Assembly: GCF_017368455.1 (NCBI RefSeq)
Contig: NZ_JAFNJU010000006.1
Coordinates: 62,001-126,000 of the forward strand
Origin: Proteiniclasticum aestuarii
GTDB lineage: Bacteria; Bacillota; Clostridia; Clostridiales; Clostridiaceae
DNA length: 64,000 nt
Direction of reading: 5' to 3'
This document shows, in pieces, positions 7,976 through 17,160 of the stretch. Every line of letters begins with the position of its first letter. The first letter of the stretch is position 1. The position numbers were made by a program, and so were the translations under genes. The notes under the pieces are model-generated. The model saw only the letters and a list, made by a program, of their open reading frames with translations. It searched no databases and was not told the origin of the DNA.

Positions 7976-8917
7976 ATGAGATTTGAACTACCAGAAGAAC
8001 TGGTCTTTCTGAAAAACGGAAGAGCAAAGCAGAAAAAAAGCACCACTTCCATGAAGGGGAAAACGGCCGTGGTCACAGGCGCCACCTCCGGTGTCGGCTA
8101 TGAAGCGGTGAAAGCCCTGGCTGCGGGTGGGTGCCGGATTATCCTTGTTGCAAGAAACGAGCGGAAAGCCCAGGCGGTGAAGGAAGAACTGGAGAAGAAG
8201 TATGCCGTCTCCGTAGCGTATTACATCGCAGACTTTTCAGACCTAGCATCCGTAAGAGCGGCAGCTGAGGAGATTCTGAAAGACCAGGAGAAGATCCATG
8301 TGCTGGTCAACAGCGCAGGCATTCATTCCACAAAGAAGACCTATACCAGAGACGGCTTTGAGAAGGTCTTCTGCGTAAATCATCTGGGCTCTTTTCTTCT
8401 GACTCGAATGCTTCTGGAGAGAATGAAGGCATCATCTCCATCAAGAATCATCCAGGTGAACTCCGAAGGACACCGGTTCAATGGACTGGACCCGGAGGAT
8501 CTCAATTGGCACAGGAGAATCTATACAGGTCTTCGAGGCTACGGGGCTTCCAAGACCGCCCAGCTGTTGACGGTGTGGCAGATGGCAGAAGAACTAAAAG
8601 GCACCGGCGTCACCATCAACGCCATGCATCCGGGCGGAGTCCGGACCGGCATCGGCAGCAACAATGGCTTTCTGTACAGATGGTTTCTGCGCCATGTCAC
8701 CTGGCATTTCCTGAAGGATCCTGTGATCTCCGGAGAAGCGGTCTATTACCTGGCTTCCGCACCGGAGATGGAGGATGTCAGCGGAAAGTTCTACAATCTC
8801 ACCGTGGAAGAGAAACCGGCGAAACATGCCTTAAGCAGAAAGAATCAGAAAAAGATCTGGGAAAAGAGTCTGGACATGACAGGTCTGAGCGAAGAGAAAA
8901 GGACGGATGCGATATGA
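7976..8917 (+). CDS. Short-chain dehydrogenase/reductase, retinol-dehydrogenase-like
   Basis: A 313-residue classical SDR. The Rossmann motif TGATSGVG is near residues 25-32. The NSAG motif occurs in VLVNSAGIHS, and the active-site YxxxK appears as GYGASKTAQ, preceded by the catalytic-serine strand IIQVNSEGH. The layout resembles retinol dehydrogenase / WWOX-type SDRs that act on hydrophobic alcohols or ketones. ATG at 7976 is favoured over GTG at 7967 because AAGGTGA (7964-7970) is correctly spaced from it. Its last bases overlap the next gene (ATGA), so the two are translationally coupled. Confidence 0.85.
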   Translation: MRFELPEELVFLKNGRAKQKKSTTSMKGKTAVVTGATSGVGYEAVKALAAGGCRIILVARNERKAQAVKEELEKKYAVSVAYYIADFSDLASVRAAAEEILKDQEKIHVLVNSAGIHSTKKTYTRDGFEKVFCVNHLGSFLLTRMLLERMKASSPSRIIQVNSEGHRFNGLDPEDLNWHRRIYTGLRGYGASKTAQLLTVWQMAEELKGTGVTINAMHPGGVRTGIGSNNGFLYRWFLRHVTWHFLKDPVISGEAVYYLASAPEMEDVSGKFYNLTVEEKPAKHALSRKNQKKIWEKSLDMTGLSEEKRTDAI

Positions 8918-10515
8918 GATATGATGCGATCATTGTAGGAGGAGGCATAGCAGGTCTCACCAGTGCCGCCTTTCTGTCAAAGGAAGGCTACAAGGTGCTG
9001 CTTCTGGAAAAGGAGAAACAAGTGGGCGGCCTTGTGAATTCATTTACCGTAGACGGCTTTCTTTATGATGCAGGTGCCAGGGGCATCGTGGATTCAGGCA
9101 TCGTGAAGCCCATGCTCAAGGCACTGGACCTTCAGGTGGAGTTTCAGAAAAGCATCGTGACCATCGGGATTGAAGATGCCTTTGTGAAGGTGGAGAATCT
9201 GGAGAGTCTCAAGGCGTACAGAAATCTTCTTGCAAAGCTCTATCCCGAAAGCGAAAATGACATCGATGAAATCATGAAGCGGATCCGCCAGGTCATGGAC
9301 TACATGGATGTGCTCTATGGCATTGAAAATCCCCTCTTCAAGGATCTGAAAAAGGACAGGGAGTATCTCCTGAAGACCCTGATGCCCTGGACAGTAAGGT
9401 TTCTTCGAAAAGCCCGGAAGATCAAGAGCTACAATCAGCCGGTCTATGACTATCTGGATGCCATCACAGAGAACAAGTCCCTGGTAGACATCATCAGTCA
9501 GCATTTCTTCCAGGAGACGCCGGCCTCCTTTGCCCTCAGCTATTTCAGTCTGTATCTGGACTATGAATATCCCCTGGGAGGAACAGGCCAGCTTGCTGAA
9601 AGGATGAGAGAGCGGATCCTTGAATCAGGAGGACGCATAGAAACGGAATCGGAAGTGAGGAAAATCCATGTGGACAGCAGAACCCTTCTGGATCAGAAAG
9701 GGAGAACCCATGCCTACGACCAGCTCATCTGGGCGGCAGACCAGACGAAGCTCTATGAGGCTGTGGACATGAATAAGGTGGGAAAGGATGAGGTGAAGGG
9801 GAGAATCGAAGAGAGAAAAAGCCTCCTTGAAGGAAAACGCGGAGGCGACTCCATTTACTCCATGTTCCTGGCCGTAGACCTTCATCAGGACTTCTTCAGG
9901 AGAAGATCCACAGGTCATATGTTCTATACGCCCCGGAAGGAGGGGCAGTTTCAGGTGTTTTCAGGCCTTCAGGAAATCCGCGCTTCCAAGAAGAAAGAGG
10001 AGATTCTAGAGTGGATGAATGACTACCTGGAGTACACCACCTATGAGATCGCCATTCCATCCCTTAGGGATCCGCGCCTGGCTCCCGAAGGGAAAACGGG
10101 ACTCATCATCAGCGTCCTCATGGACTACGACTTCATACGAAACATCAGAGACCTGGGATTCTACGAAGCGTTCAAAGACTTCTCGGAGAAGAAGATCCTG
10201 GACATTCTGGATCAGCATCTCTATAAAGGCATAAAGGATGCGGTGATTCATCGTTTCAGCTCCACGCCATTAACCATCGAGAGGCTCAGCGGAAACCACG
10301 ATGGAGGCATCACGGGATGGGCCTTCACCAATGATGGGATACCTTCCGTCTCCGAAATGACGAAGATCACCCAGTCGGTCCTGACCCCCATACCGGATGT
10401 GCTGCAGGCAGGCCAGTGGACCTACAGTCCCTCGGGCGTACCCATCAGCATTCTTACAGGAAAGATCGCCGCTGACCGTGCATCAAAAGCCCTCACGAAA
10501 GGAAGAAAGAGATGA
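8914..10515 (+). CDS. Phytoene-desaturase-like NAD(P)/FAD-dependent oxidoreductase
   Basis: A 533-residue amine-oxidase-fold flavoprotein. The N-terminal dinucleotide motif is IVGGGIAGLTSAAFL with E of LLEKE closing the FAD ribose site. A C-terminal FAD motif (GQWTYSPSGVPISILTGKIAA) matches carotenoid desaturase / CrtISO-type oxidoreductases. The start at 8914 overlaps the SDR stop by 4 nt; the reading frame is open further upstream but that part is antiparallel noise across the SDR gene. With the SDR and flavodoxin neighbours it suggests redox modification of a hydrophobic compound; the substrate is unknown. Confidence 0.85.
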   Translation: MRYDAIIVGGGIAGLTSAAFLSKEGYKVLLLEKEKQVGGLVNSFTVDGFLYDAGARGIVDSGIVKPMLKALDLQVEFQKSIVTIGIEDAFVKVENLESLKAYRNLLAKLYPESENDIDEIMKRIRQVMDYMDVLYGIENPLFKDLKKDREYLLKTLMPWTVRFLRKARKIKSYNQPVYDYLDAITENKSLVDIISQHFFQETPASFALSYFSLYLDYEYPLGGTGQLAERMRERILESGGRIETESEVRKIHVDSRTLLDQKGRTHAYDQLIWAADQTKLYEAVDMNKVGKDEVKGRIEERKSLLEGKRGGDSIYSMFLAVDLHQDFFRRRSTGHMFYTPRKEGQFQVFSGLQEIRASKKKEEILEWMNDYLEYTTYEIAIPSLRDPRLAPEGKTGLIISVLMDYDFIRNIRDLGFYEAFKDFSEKKILDILDQHLYKGIKDAVIHRFSSTPLTIERLSGNHDGGITGWAFTNDGIPSVSEMTKITQSVLTPIPDVLQAGQWTYSPSGVPISILTGKIAADRASKALTKGRKR

Positions 10516-11048
10516 AAAACATAGTGCTCTATAAAAGCAGGTATGGCAATACGAAACAGTACGCAACCTGGATGGCGGAAGCCCTTCAGTGGGAACTGAG
10601 AGACTTTTCCGATTTCAGAAAGAGCGAAATCGGTGACTACGAAGGAATCATCTTCGCCACAGGCGTCTATATGGGGAAAATGAATGCCCTTGCCAAAGCG
10701 CTGCAGTGGTTCGAGAATAAACCCATCGTCATCGTTGCCTGTGGAGGCAACAACAATGACCCCGATGAGATCGAGGTCATCAGGAAGCGCAACTTCACCG
10801 AGTCCCAGCTTGCCTTTCACCGGTTCTTCTACGTGCCCGGAGGGGTGGACTTCTCCAAGGTGAAAGGACCCTTCCGTCTCATGCTGGGGGTGTTCCGAAA
10901 AGTCATGGAAAGGAAGAATAACAGGACAGCCGATGAGGACGCCATTCTGGAAGGATTCACAAACCCCACGAACTTTGTGGACAGGAAGTATATCGAGCCC
11001 ATTCTGGAGGCTGTCCGGAATGCATCTTCCGGAGAAGGTAAAGTCTGA
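10512..11048 (+). CDS. Flavodoxin-domain protein
   Basis: A 178-residue protein beginning with the flavodoxin phosphate-binding loop (YKSRYGNTKQYA, residues ~7-18). The later loop FATGVYMGKMN would contact the FMN ring. The size and C-terminal part resemble the flavodoxin-like domain family that includes menaquinone-dependent protoporphyrinogen oxidase (HemG), but no haem genes are nearby. Its start overlaps the upstream flavoprotein stop by 4 nt. It probably supplies electrons within the operon. Confidence 0.82.
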   Translation: MKNIVLYKSRYGNTKQYATWMAEALQWELRDFSDFRKSEIGDYEGIIFATGVYMGKMNALAKALQWFENKPIVIVACGGNNNDPDEIEVIRKRNFTESQLAFHRFFYVPGGVDFSKVKGPFRLMLGVFRKVMERKNNRTADEDAILEGFTNPTNFVDRKYIEPILEAVRNASSGEGKV

Positions 11049-11158
11049 GACCGGTCTTTAAAATGTGAAATATTCATCACCTCCTGTTATTTTTTATCAA
11101 ACCAGCGAAAATATGAACAAGAATCAGACGAAATATTATTGCAAATGTTTTCTGAATA

Positions 11159-11187
11159 TTGTTGAACATATGGGCCAGTGATATAAT
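11159..11187 (+). promoter_or_regulatory. Promoter of the DUF969-DUF979-pcp operon
   Basis: -35 TTGTTG (11159-11164), 17-nt spacer, consensus -10 TATAAT (11182-11187) preceded by the extended TGA (11179-11181). The predicted start of transcription is about 30 nt before the first start codon. Confidence 0.65.
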
Positions 11188-11227
11188 AAGTTATGCTCGA
11201 AAAGAGCAGGAAGGAGCGTGTAACAAT

Positions 11228-11914
11228 ATGGAAGCCTTAAAACTCATCGGTGTTCTTGTGGTGGTTCTCGGATTCGCCTTCAAGAAAGACACCATCGCAA
11301 CAGTTGTCGTCGCAGGCGTCGTCACAGGTCTTGTGGCAGGTATGACGCCCATGGAGATTCTGGAGGTGCTCGGAAATTCCTTCATCACCCAGAGAACCGC
11401 CACACTGTTTGTTCTGACACTGCCCGTCATCGGAATCAGTGAACGATACGGTCTCAAGGACAAGGCCGTGGATTTCATCGGCAGCATCAAAGGAGCCACC
11501 ACCGGTAAGGTCCTGTCCATCTATCAGGCCATTCGTGCCGCTGCCGCCGCTTTCTCCGTAAGACTGGGTGGACATCCTCAGTTCATCAGACCGCTCGTCA
11601 ATCCTATGGCTCAGGCTGCCGCCATCGCGAAGTACGGCAAGTTCGAGACCAAGACGGAAGATGAAATCAAAGGTGCTGCCGCCGCATCGGAAAACTACGG
11701 AAACTTCTTTGCGCAGAATGCCTTCATGGGTGCATCAGGAACTCTTCTCATCGTGAGCACCATGGCAGAGCAGGGGTACACGGAAGTCACAGCGCTGAAC
11801 ATCGCCCTATGGTCCATTCCAATCGCTGTGATCTCAGTCATTCTTGGTTTCATCAAGAATTATCTGCTGGACAAGAAGCTTGCCGCAAGACTTTCCAACA
11901 AGAAGGAGGTATAG
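11228..11914 (+). CDS. DUF969-family membrane protein, putative 5-oxoproline transporter subunit
   Basis: A 228-residue membrane protein with about six hydrophobic segments and the family signature around VRLGGHPQFIRPLVNPMAQAA. DUF969 and DUF979 proteins are encoded as a pair and are named in databases as a 5-oxoproline transporter, mostly by genomic association. AAGGAG (11211-11216) supports the ATG at 11228 rather than an upstream ATG at 11159. The DUF979 partner starts 3 nt after its stop, and pyrrolidone-carboxylate peptidase follows, which supports a pyroglutamate role. Confidence 0.85.
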   Translation: MEALKLIGVLVVVLGFAFKKDTIATVVVAGVVTGLVAGMTPMEILEVLGNSFITQRTATLFVLTLPVIGISERYGLKDKAVDFIGSIKGATTGKVLSIYQAIRAAAAAFSVRLGGHPQFIRPLVNPMAQAAAIAKYGKFETKTEDEIKGAAAASENYGNFFAQNAFMGASGTLLIVSTMAEQGYTEVTALNIALWSIPIAVISVILGFIKNYLLDKKLAARLSNKKEV

Positions 11915-11917
11915 CAG

Positions 11918-12847
11918 ATGGATCTTAATACAGGAATCGGCGAATTTTTCTACATCATCATCGGAATCATATTCATCATCTGCGGAATCTACGCATTAAA
12001 GGACAAAGCACTGAAAACAAGAATTCCTACGGCCATCTTCTGGTTTATTCTGGCGTTCACCTTCATCGTGGGACCTCATATTCCTCGCTGGATCACAGGC
12101 GTCTGTATTCTCATCATCGCAGCCCTCACATCCACAAATCAGGTGAAGCAGCCCAAGACCGACGTGCCTACGGAAGAATTCACCCGTAAAAGTGCGGACA
12201 GAATCGGGAACAAGATCTTCATCCCAGCGGTTTCGCTGGCAGTGGTCGCCGTGGGCGTCGCCTATGTTCTGGTGGAACTGGGACTCAGCACGAACCATGC
12301 CATCGGTATTTCCGCCGCCATCGCACTGGTCATCGCTTTCCTCATCACCAAAGCGCCCGCCAAGTATGCGGTTGTGGATGGTACAAGGCTCATGATGAAC
12401 GTGGGACCTGTGGGAATCCTTCCTCAGCTTCTGGCAGCACTGGGTGCACTGTTCACCGCAGCTGGCGTCGGAACCGTCATCGCCAGTGGCGTGGCCACGG
12501 TCATTCCTGACGGAAGCAGATTCATCGGCGTTGTGGCCTACTGCCTGGGCATGGCGCTGTTCACCATCATCATGGGGAACGGGTTTGCCGCTTTCTCCGT
12601 CATTACAGTGGGCATCGGTATTCCATTTGTCATCCTGCAGGGCGCAAACCCCATCGTAGTAGGTGCCCTGGGCCTTACAGCAGGATACTGTGGAACCCTT
12701 CTGACCCCTATGGCGGCGAACTTCAACATCATGCCGGCAGCGCTCCTGGAGACGGAAGACAAGTATGCCATCATCAAGTCCCAGGCACCTATGGCTGCAG
12801 TCATGCTCGTGGTCCATATCTTCCTGATGTACTTCCTGGCGTTCTAA
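11918..12847 (+). CDS. DUF979-family membrane protein, putative 5-oxoproline transporter subunit
   Basis: A 309-residue, very hydrophobic protein with eight or more predicted helices and glycine-rich interior segments such as GVGTVIASGVATVIPDG and TAGYCGTLLTPMAANFN. It is the regular partner of DUF969. The ribosome site AAGGAGGT overlaps the end of the DUF969 gene. The pair plus the peptidase form a compact operon. Direction of transport is not visible from sequence. Confidence 0.85.
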   Translation: MDLNTGIGEFFYIIIGIIFIICGIYALKDKALKTRIPTAIFWFILAFTFIVGPHIPRWITGVCILIIAALTSTNQVKQPKTDVPTEEFTRKSADRIGNKIFIPAVSLAVVAVGVAYVLVELGLSTNHAIGISAAIALVIAFLITKAPAKYAVVDGTRLMMNVGPVGILPQLLAALGALFTAAGVGTVIASGVATVIPDGSRFIGVVAYCLGMALFTIIMGNGFAAFSVITVGIGIPFVILQGANPIVVGALGLTAGYCGTLLTPMAANFNIMPAALLETEDKYAIIKSQAPMAAVMLVVHIFLMYFLAF

Positions 12848-12889
12848 AGAAAGAAAACTTTCACACTGACCAAAGGAGGTCGATAAACC

Positions 12890-13534
12890 ATGAAAATACT
12901 CGTAACAGCTTTTGATCCGTTTGGCGGTGAATCCATCAATCCCGCTCTGGAAGCGGTGAAGCTTATGAAAGACACCATTGAAGGGGCAGAAATCGTGAAA
13001 CTGGAGATTCCCACGGTGTTTCGAAAATCCATCGACAAGACCAGGGAAGCCATCGAAAAGGAAAACCCTGATGTGGTCCTCTGCGTCGGACAGGCAGGCG
13101 GACGCTTTGAGGTGACACCAGAGCGTGTGGCCATCAATGTGGACGATGCCAGAATACCCGACAATGAGAACAATCAGCCCATTGATGTGCCCATCTATGA
13201 AGATGGAGAGCCTGCTTACTTCTCCACCCTGCCTGTGAAGGCCATGGTGGAAGCCATCAGGAGTGAAGGGCTGCCATCGTCTCTTTCAAACTCCGCAGGA
13301 ACCTTCGTCTGCAACCACATCATGTACGGAGTACTCTATACCATCGATAAGATGGGTAAAGACATCCGCGCAGGATTCGTCCATGTGCCGTTTATTCCTC
13401 AGCAGGTGGCAAGAAGACCTGCCCCAGCGCCTTCCATGTCCATGGAAGACATTGCCAGGGCGCTGGAAGCTGCCGTGTCCGCCATTGTGAAGAATGAGGA
13501 AGACATTGTGGCCGTGGGCGGGAAAATCGACTAG
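12890..13534 (+). CDS. pcp: Pyrrolidone-carboxylate peptidase (pyroglutamyl peptidase I)
   Basis: A 214-residue cysteine peptidase of family C15 that removes N-terminal pyroglutamate from peptides in the cytoplasm. The start [14 protein letters not shown] is canonical. The triad is present: E78 in TPERVAIN, C141 in [11 protein letters not shown], and H165 in [10 protein letters not shown]. The length equals that of typical bacterial Pcp. AAAGGAGGT precedes the ATG. As last gene of the DUF969-DUF979 operon it would release pyroglutamate handled by those membrane proteins. A strong terminator follows. Confidence 0.95.
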   Translation: MKILVTAFDPFGGESINPALEAVKLMKDTIEGAEIVKLEIPTVFRKSIDKTREAIEKENPDVVLCVGQAGGRFEVTPERVAINVDDARIPDNENNQPIDVPIYEDGEPAYFSTLPVKAMVEAIRSEGLPSSLSNSAGTFVCNHIMYGVLYTIDKMGKDIRAGFVHVPFIPQQVARRPAPAPSMSMEDIARALEAAVSAIVKNEEDIVAVGGKID

Positions 13535-13552
13535 TATATATAATCATGATCG

Positions 13553-13600
13553 AATAAGAGGTTCGTCATTTCTTTGGAGTGACGAACCTCTTATTTTATT
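13553..13600 (+). terminator. Strong intrinsic terminator after pcp
   Basis: A 16-bp perfect stem (13553-13568 with 13580-13595) and an 11-nt loop, followed by TTATT. The stem ends are AATAAG/CTTATT, so it could also act from the other strand. Confidence 0.9.
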
Positions 13601-14425
13601 ATCGCCATGAAACGTAGCTCCCCCTGGAGCTGCCAGCAATGTAACATCTTTTCAGAAATGTTCTTAGCTGAGTAGGTTTTGAGGGACTGTTTGTCATACA
13701 TAGTTCAAGGTATTGTATCCATCAAATCGAGTGAAGCTAGACATTTTTATGATGTCAATGTGAAAGGAGCAAAAATAGGAATAACGAATCAGCTCAGTAT
13801 CTTTCCACAGTAATTCGTTCTGTGCACAGTATCCATGGCAGAGTTTTCCTATAGCGTACTGACAAAGCCACCGCTTTATCTCTGGGACTCGATCATCACT
13901 CAGAGATGAGAAAGAAAGAGCTTCTCAAGAGGAAAGACATTCCGTCTGATGCGGAAAATGAAGATAAATAGAGGAACCCATATTATCGAATTTGGCGTAA
14001 TTATTTTCAATTTACATACAAACGATTGTCTGAAGAAGGAAAGATTCTGGAATCGAAAGATGGAGAATATCGATGTATGAATACAGGTCTGCTAGAATCC
14101 GATTCTATCTGGGAAGAAGAAATTTCAGGTTGACTACGGGACAACATCACTATATAATAATTTAAGAAGACAGATTAATAAGATAAAAAATAAAATACAT
14201 AAGAGAACAATAGAAAATAATACGCTAAAATGAAATGCAGAATAAAATACAAGATAATAATACAAAGTTTACGAGAGCAGAGACATCTGCTCTCTATTTA
14301 TTTGATATGAATTTGGGTTCATTGACAATATCATATGAAAATAATGTATATTGATCATTACGGACATGCTTGTTGAGAAGATACTGGATCAGGGGGTCAC
14401 TGCTTGAAGAATATCCTGCCATAAA
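13601..14425. other. Intergenic region, AT-rich, no intact gene
   Basis: Apart from the possible fragment at 13906-14131, I find no intact coding sequence. From about 14130 to 14300 the sequence is very A/T-rich and low in complexity. Confidence 0.5.
13906..14131 (+). pseudogene. Possible decayed gene fragment, DUF3825-like
   Basis: In one frame from ATG 13906 the translation is MRKKELLKRKDIPSDAENEDK, a stop at 13969, then RNPYYRIWRNYFQFTYKRL, SEEGKILESKDGEYRCMNTG and LLESDSIW up to a stop at 14129-14131. The second part looks like real protein and recalls the DUF3825 pattern (FTYKRL, then NTGL), from memory. The in-frame stop, lack of a ribosome site and short length suggest a remnant. Confidence 0.3.
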
Positions 14426-14477
14426 CATAAAATGCTCTGGAAGCAGCCATGTACTGCTGCTTCCAGAGCATTTTATG
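14426..14477. terminator. Bidirectional terminator, 22-bp perfect hairpin
   Basis: CATAAAATGCTCTGGAAGCAGC (22 nt, 14426-14447) is exactly complementary to 14456-14477, with an 8-nt loop. A-rich and T-rich ends on both arms provide a U-tract in either direction. It lies downstream of the minus-strand YitT-type gene and is probably its terminator. Confidence 0.8.
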
Positions 14478-14569
14478 TGGTTAATCGCTTTGATTGCATA
14501 AAGAGGATGCAAGTATAGTATGCCTCCTGGAGAAAGCAGTCTAGATTCTCAAGAAGACTTCACCGCAGC

Positions 14570-15184
14570 TTAAGACTGAAGAGTGACTTCAGCCCTAGGC
14601 TGAGAAAATCTTCTGGTGATGAAGCCTATACTGCTGATGATGACGAACAATGATATCAGTGAATAAACAGATACCATGTAGTTTCTGCTGATCAGTCCGG
14701 ATCCGATGATCACAATTCCGTCAAGAATGAACAGAATGACCGGCAGTTTCAGCTTTGTCATGACTTTGTTGATCAGCATAGCCAGAAGATCCGTTCCTCC
14801 AGTGGCGCAGCCTCTGATAATGGCAATGCCGATGGAAATGCCTACAAGAAGGCCCCCAAGTACTCCCGCAAGTAGAAGGTTACTTGTCACATGGGTCTGA
14901 GGGATGATTTTCAGAAATAGCGGCGCGGTGAGTGTGATATATAGTGTTTTAATCCCAAAACTCTTTCCGAGAAACAAGATCCCCATGATGAGCAGAGGTA
15001 CAGATATGCCAAGGGAAACATATTCAACCGGGAATCCAGTCAAGGCATTTACCACGATGGACATTCCTGTGATTCCACCCGGAGCAAGCGTGTGCTCTTT
15101 GAAGAACAGCATGACGGCTAGTGCCATCAGAAGGCTTGAAAATGTGATGAGGATATAATCTAAAATGAACTCATTTTTTTGCAT
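14570..15184 (-). CDS. YitT-family membrane protein (DUF161 only)
   Basis: A 204-residue integral membrane protein with about five helices and the family signatures APGGITGMS near residues 34-42 and GCATGGTDLLAMLINK. Full-length YitT/YqfU proteins are about 280 residues with a C-terminal cytosolic DUF2179 domain; here the frame ends shortly after the last helix, so that domain is missing. No DUF2179-like sequence follows, and the ending looks natural. AAGGAG precedes the ATG on the minus strand. The family's function is unsettled. Confidence 0.82.
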   Translation of the reverse strand: MQKNEFILDYILITFSSLLMALAVMLFFKEHTLAPGGITGMSIVVNALTGFPVEYVSLGISVPLLIMGILFLGKSFGIKTLYITLTAPLFLKIIPQTHVTSNLLLAGVLGGLLVGISIGIAIIRGCATGGTDLLAMLINKVMTKLKLPVILFILDGIVIIGSGLISRNYMVSVYSLISLFVIISSIGFITRRFSQPRAEVTLQS

Positions 15185-15826
15185 GATAGGATCTCCTTAC
15201 TTGTTATGATCATCTGATTGCTGTGACATGGGCATATTTTCGCATCAATAGATTTTTATTAGCCCAATGTATTGGAGTAGATTTTTATCCTGAACCACTC
15301 CTTCACAGCGTCAACTGAAAACTGTGAAATTGAAATGCTAATTAATGATAACGTGGGTGATCCATGCAGTCAATGACCATGGTATACATCATATTTACCT
15401 TTTCAATATGGTGAAAAATACATTATGGGATGTCAGCGCCTTCAGGGCTGGCAGTACAGGAAGGACTGCTGTAACCAAATAGGAACATAGAATCAGAAAG
15501 ATGCAAGGAAACCGAAAGGAAAACATAGAGGGAGACAGAGCAGATTGCTACGGTGCATTCTTCCTGCTGGTGCTGGAAGAATGCAGATTAATGTGAAGCA
15601 ATAAGTGAAGGGGATGAAGAGGATGGTCAGGAGCCGTAATCCGGCAGAAGGCAGTTATGAGACACTTCTTGGGAACAGATACAAGCGAGGAGATAGAAAC
15701 CACAGAATCATGGTGTTGTTCGCAATGAAATGGTCAAGGCCTGTATAGGATAAAAAGGGATGAGATGGCGGCAGATTGACTATAAATTGCTATATTGTTC
15801 AGGCAATGATTGTCCTTGGCATTCGG
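15185..15826. other. ~640-bp intergenic region without a gene
   Basis: No coding sequence with a credible ribosome site. One perfect 11-bp hairpin (TGCATTCTTCC at 15554-15564, GGAAGAATGCA at 15575-15585) has no T-run after it. Nothing else is recognisable. Confidence 0.45.
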
Positions 15827-15855
15827 TTGAAAGTTCTGGAAATAGTTAATATAAT
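15827..15855 (+). promoter_or_regulatory. Promoter of the Fe-alcohol dehydrogenase gene
   Basis: TTGAAA (15827-15832), 17-nt spacer, perfect TATAAT (15850-15855). Transcription would start near 15862, giving a ~44-nt leader before the TTG start at 15906. Confidence 0.75.
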
Positions 15856-15905
15856 CGTAAAGAAACCTATAAACGGAAAATATACCATAAATGGAGGCGA
15901 AGCAA

Positions 15906-17057
15906 TTGTTTCATTACTTTCAACCAACAAGAATACATTTCGGACTGGGAGAGCTGGAAAACCTGGCAAAGATCTCTGCGCCCTATGGAAAAAAATGTCT
16001 CCTTGTCACAACGCCAAATGTCATGCCGCTGGATAAGCTCTTTGACAGAGTCAAGAATATCCTTTCCGGATCCAATATAGATGTGGTCCATTTCGATAAA
16101 GTACTGCCCAATCCCACCTGCGATATGGTGAAGGAAGGGCTTCTTCTAGCCAATGAAAACAAAGTCGATTTTGTATTGTCCGTAGGAGGCGGGTCCAGTA
16201 TGGATACAGCCAAGATCATCGCCTTGAATTATGGACTAGATGATATCGATTGGGATACGCTTTTTGCTACAGGGTCCAGCCCTTTCAGCAAGCAGGAAGT
16301 TGTGAGTCAGAAGAAACGGTCATTACTTCTGGTTCCGACCACATCGGGAACAGGAAGCCAGGTGACACAGGCAGCGGTGATCACCAGAGGTTCTGAAAAG
16401 GTAACGATCTTCCATCAGGACAACTTTGCCGATGAGTGCATCATCGATCCGGAACTCATGAAAACACTTCCACCTAGAATCACGGCTTCAACAGGATTTG
16501 ATGCGTTCACCCATGCTTTTGAAAGCTACATCAGCAGGAGAGCATCTGTCCTGACGGAAATCCAGGGAGTGAAGGCCATGGAACTTGTGATTGAGAACCT
16601 GCCCAAAGTACTGGCGGATGGACAAAATTCCGAATACAGAGAAAAACTCGCCATGGCCGATACCTTGGCAGGAAGCAGTCTGGCCAATGCAGGGGCAGCC
16701 GCTCCACATCCACTAGGAGAAATCATCGGCGGCCTGACAAACATTTCCCATGGGGAAACACTGGCCATTGTATTCCCTGCATTCATAAAGAGCAGCCGAG
16801 CGGCCAATGAAGAGAAGTTTGCCCATGTTGCTCGATTATTCAACAAGGAACTGGAGAAAGCAGATGACAGACAGGCATCGGAAGCCTTATATGATGAGAT
16901 TGTAGGATTTCTTCAGACCATAGGTCTCTATAAGAACCTGAGAGACTTCGGGGTGAGTGAAGCACAACTTGAAGAAATCATGGATCATCCGGTTCTAGGC
17001 GTCCTGCCTTTCGCAGGGAAAGAGGAACTGCAGGAAATGCTCAGAAAGTCCTTTTAG
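15906..17057 (+). CDS. Iron-containing alcohol dehydrogenase
   Basis: A 383-residue group III alcohol dehydrogenase, NAD(P)-dependent. The nucleotide-binding GGGSSMDTAK motif lies near residues 98-107, and metal ligands are seen in DAFTHAFESY and in PHPLGEIIGG...ISHGETLA. I choose the TTG at 15906 because GGAGG (15893-15897) sits 8 nt before it and MFHYFQPTRIHFG is the usual beginning of this family. The ATG at 15891 lacks a ribosome site and overlaps this one. It may reduce the aldehyde formed by the sugar pathway of the adjacent PTS cluster. Confidence 0.88.
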   Translation: MFHYFQPTRIHFGLGELENLAKISAPYGKKCLLVTTPNVMPLDKLFDRVKNILSGSNIDVVHFDKVLPNPTCDMVKEGLLLANENKVDFVLSVGGGSSMDTAKIIALNYGLDDIDWDTLFATGSSPFSKQEVVSQKKRSLLLVPTTSGTGSQVTQAAVITRGSEKVTIFHQDNFADECIIDPELMKTLPPRITASTGFDAFTHAFESYISRRASVLTEIQGVKAMELVIENLPKVLADGQNSEYREKLAMADTLAGSSLANAGAAAPHPLGEIIGGLTNISHGETLAIVFPAFIKSSRAANEEKFAHVARLFNKELEKADDRQASEALYDEIVGFLQTIGLYKNLRDFGVSEAQLEEIMDHPVLGVLPFAGKEELQEMLRKSF

Positions 17058-17113
17058 AGGACGAAGGGATCATCAGGTCTTCAAAAAGGAACAGAATCGA
17101 TAGATAACATCAG

Positions 17114-17160
17114 CATACGAGCCTGGACATGGCAGTGTCCAAGGTTCGTATGTTTTTATT
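17114..17160 (+). terminator. Terminator after the Fe-alcohol dehydrogenase gene
   Basis: Stem CATACGA/TTCGTATG continuing into TGGACA/TGTCCA with one bulge, loop GGCAG-like, then TTTTTATT from 17153. It lies 57 nt after the stop. Confidence 0.85.

Noticed and set aside
8506-8913. Upstream in-frame extension of the desaturase-like flavoprotein
   Set aside because: It overlaps the SDR gene in another frame and reads as low-quality protein; the ATG at 8914 begins exactly at the FAD-binding motif.
12192-12659. Short frames inside the DUF979 gene
   Set aside because: Ser/Pro/Trp-rich shadows of the real frame without start signals.
14426-14477. The 22-bp perfect inverted repeat as an insertion-sequence end or attachment site
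   Set aside because: No second copy, no transposase and no target duplication are visible; the short loop and A/T-rich ends fit a terminator.
14294-14512. A 72-codon minus-strand frame
   Set aside because: It runs through the terminator hairpin and lacks a ribosome site.
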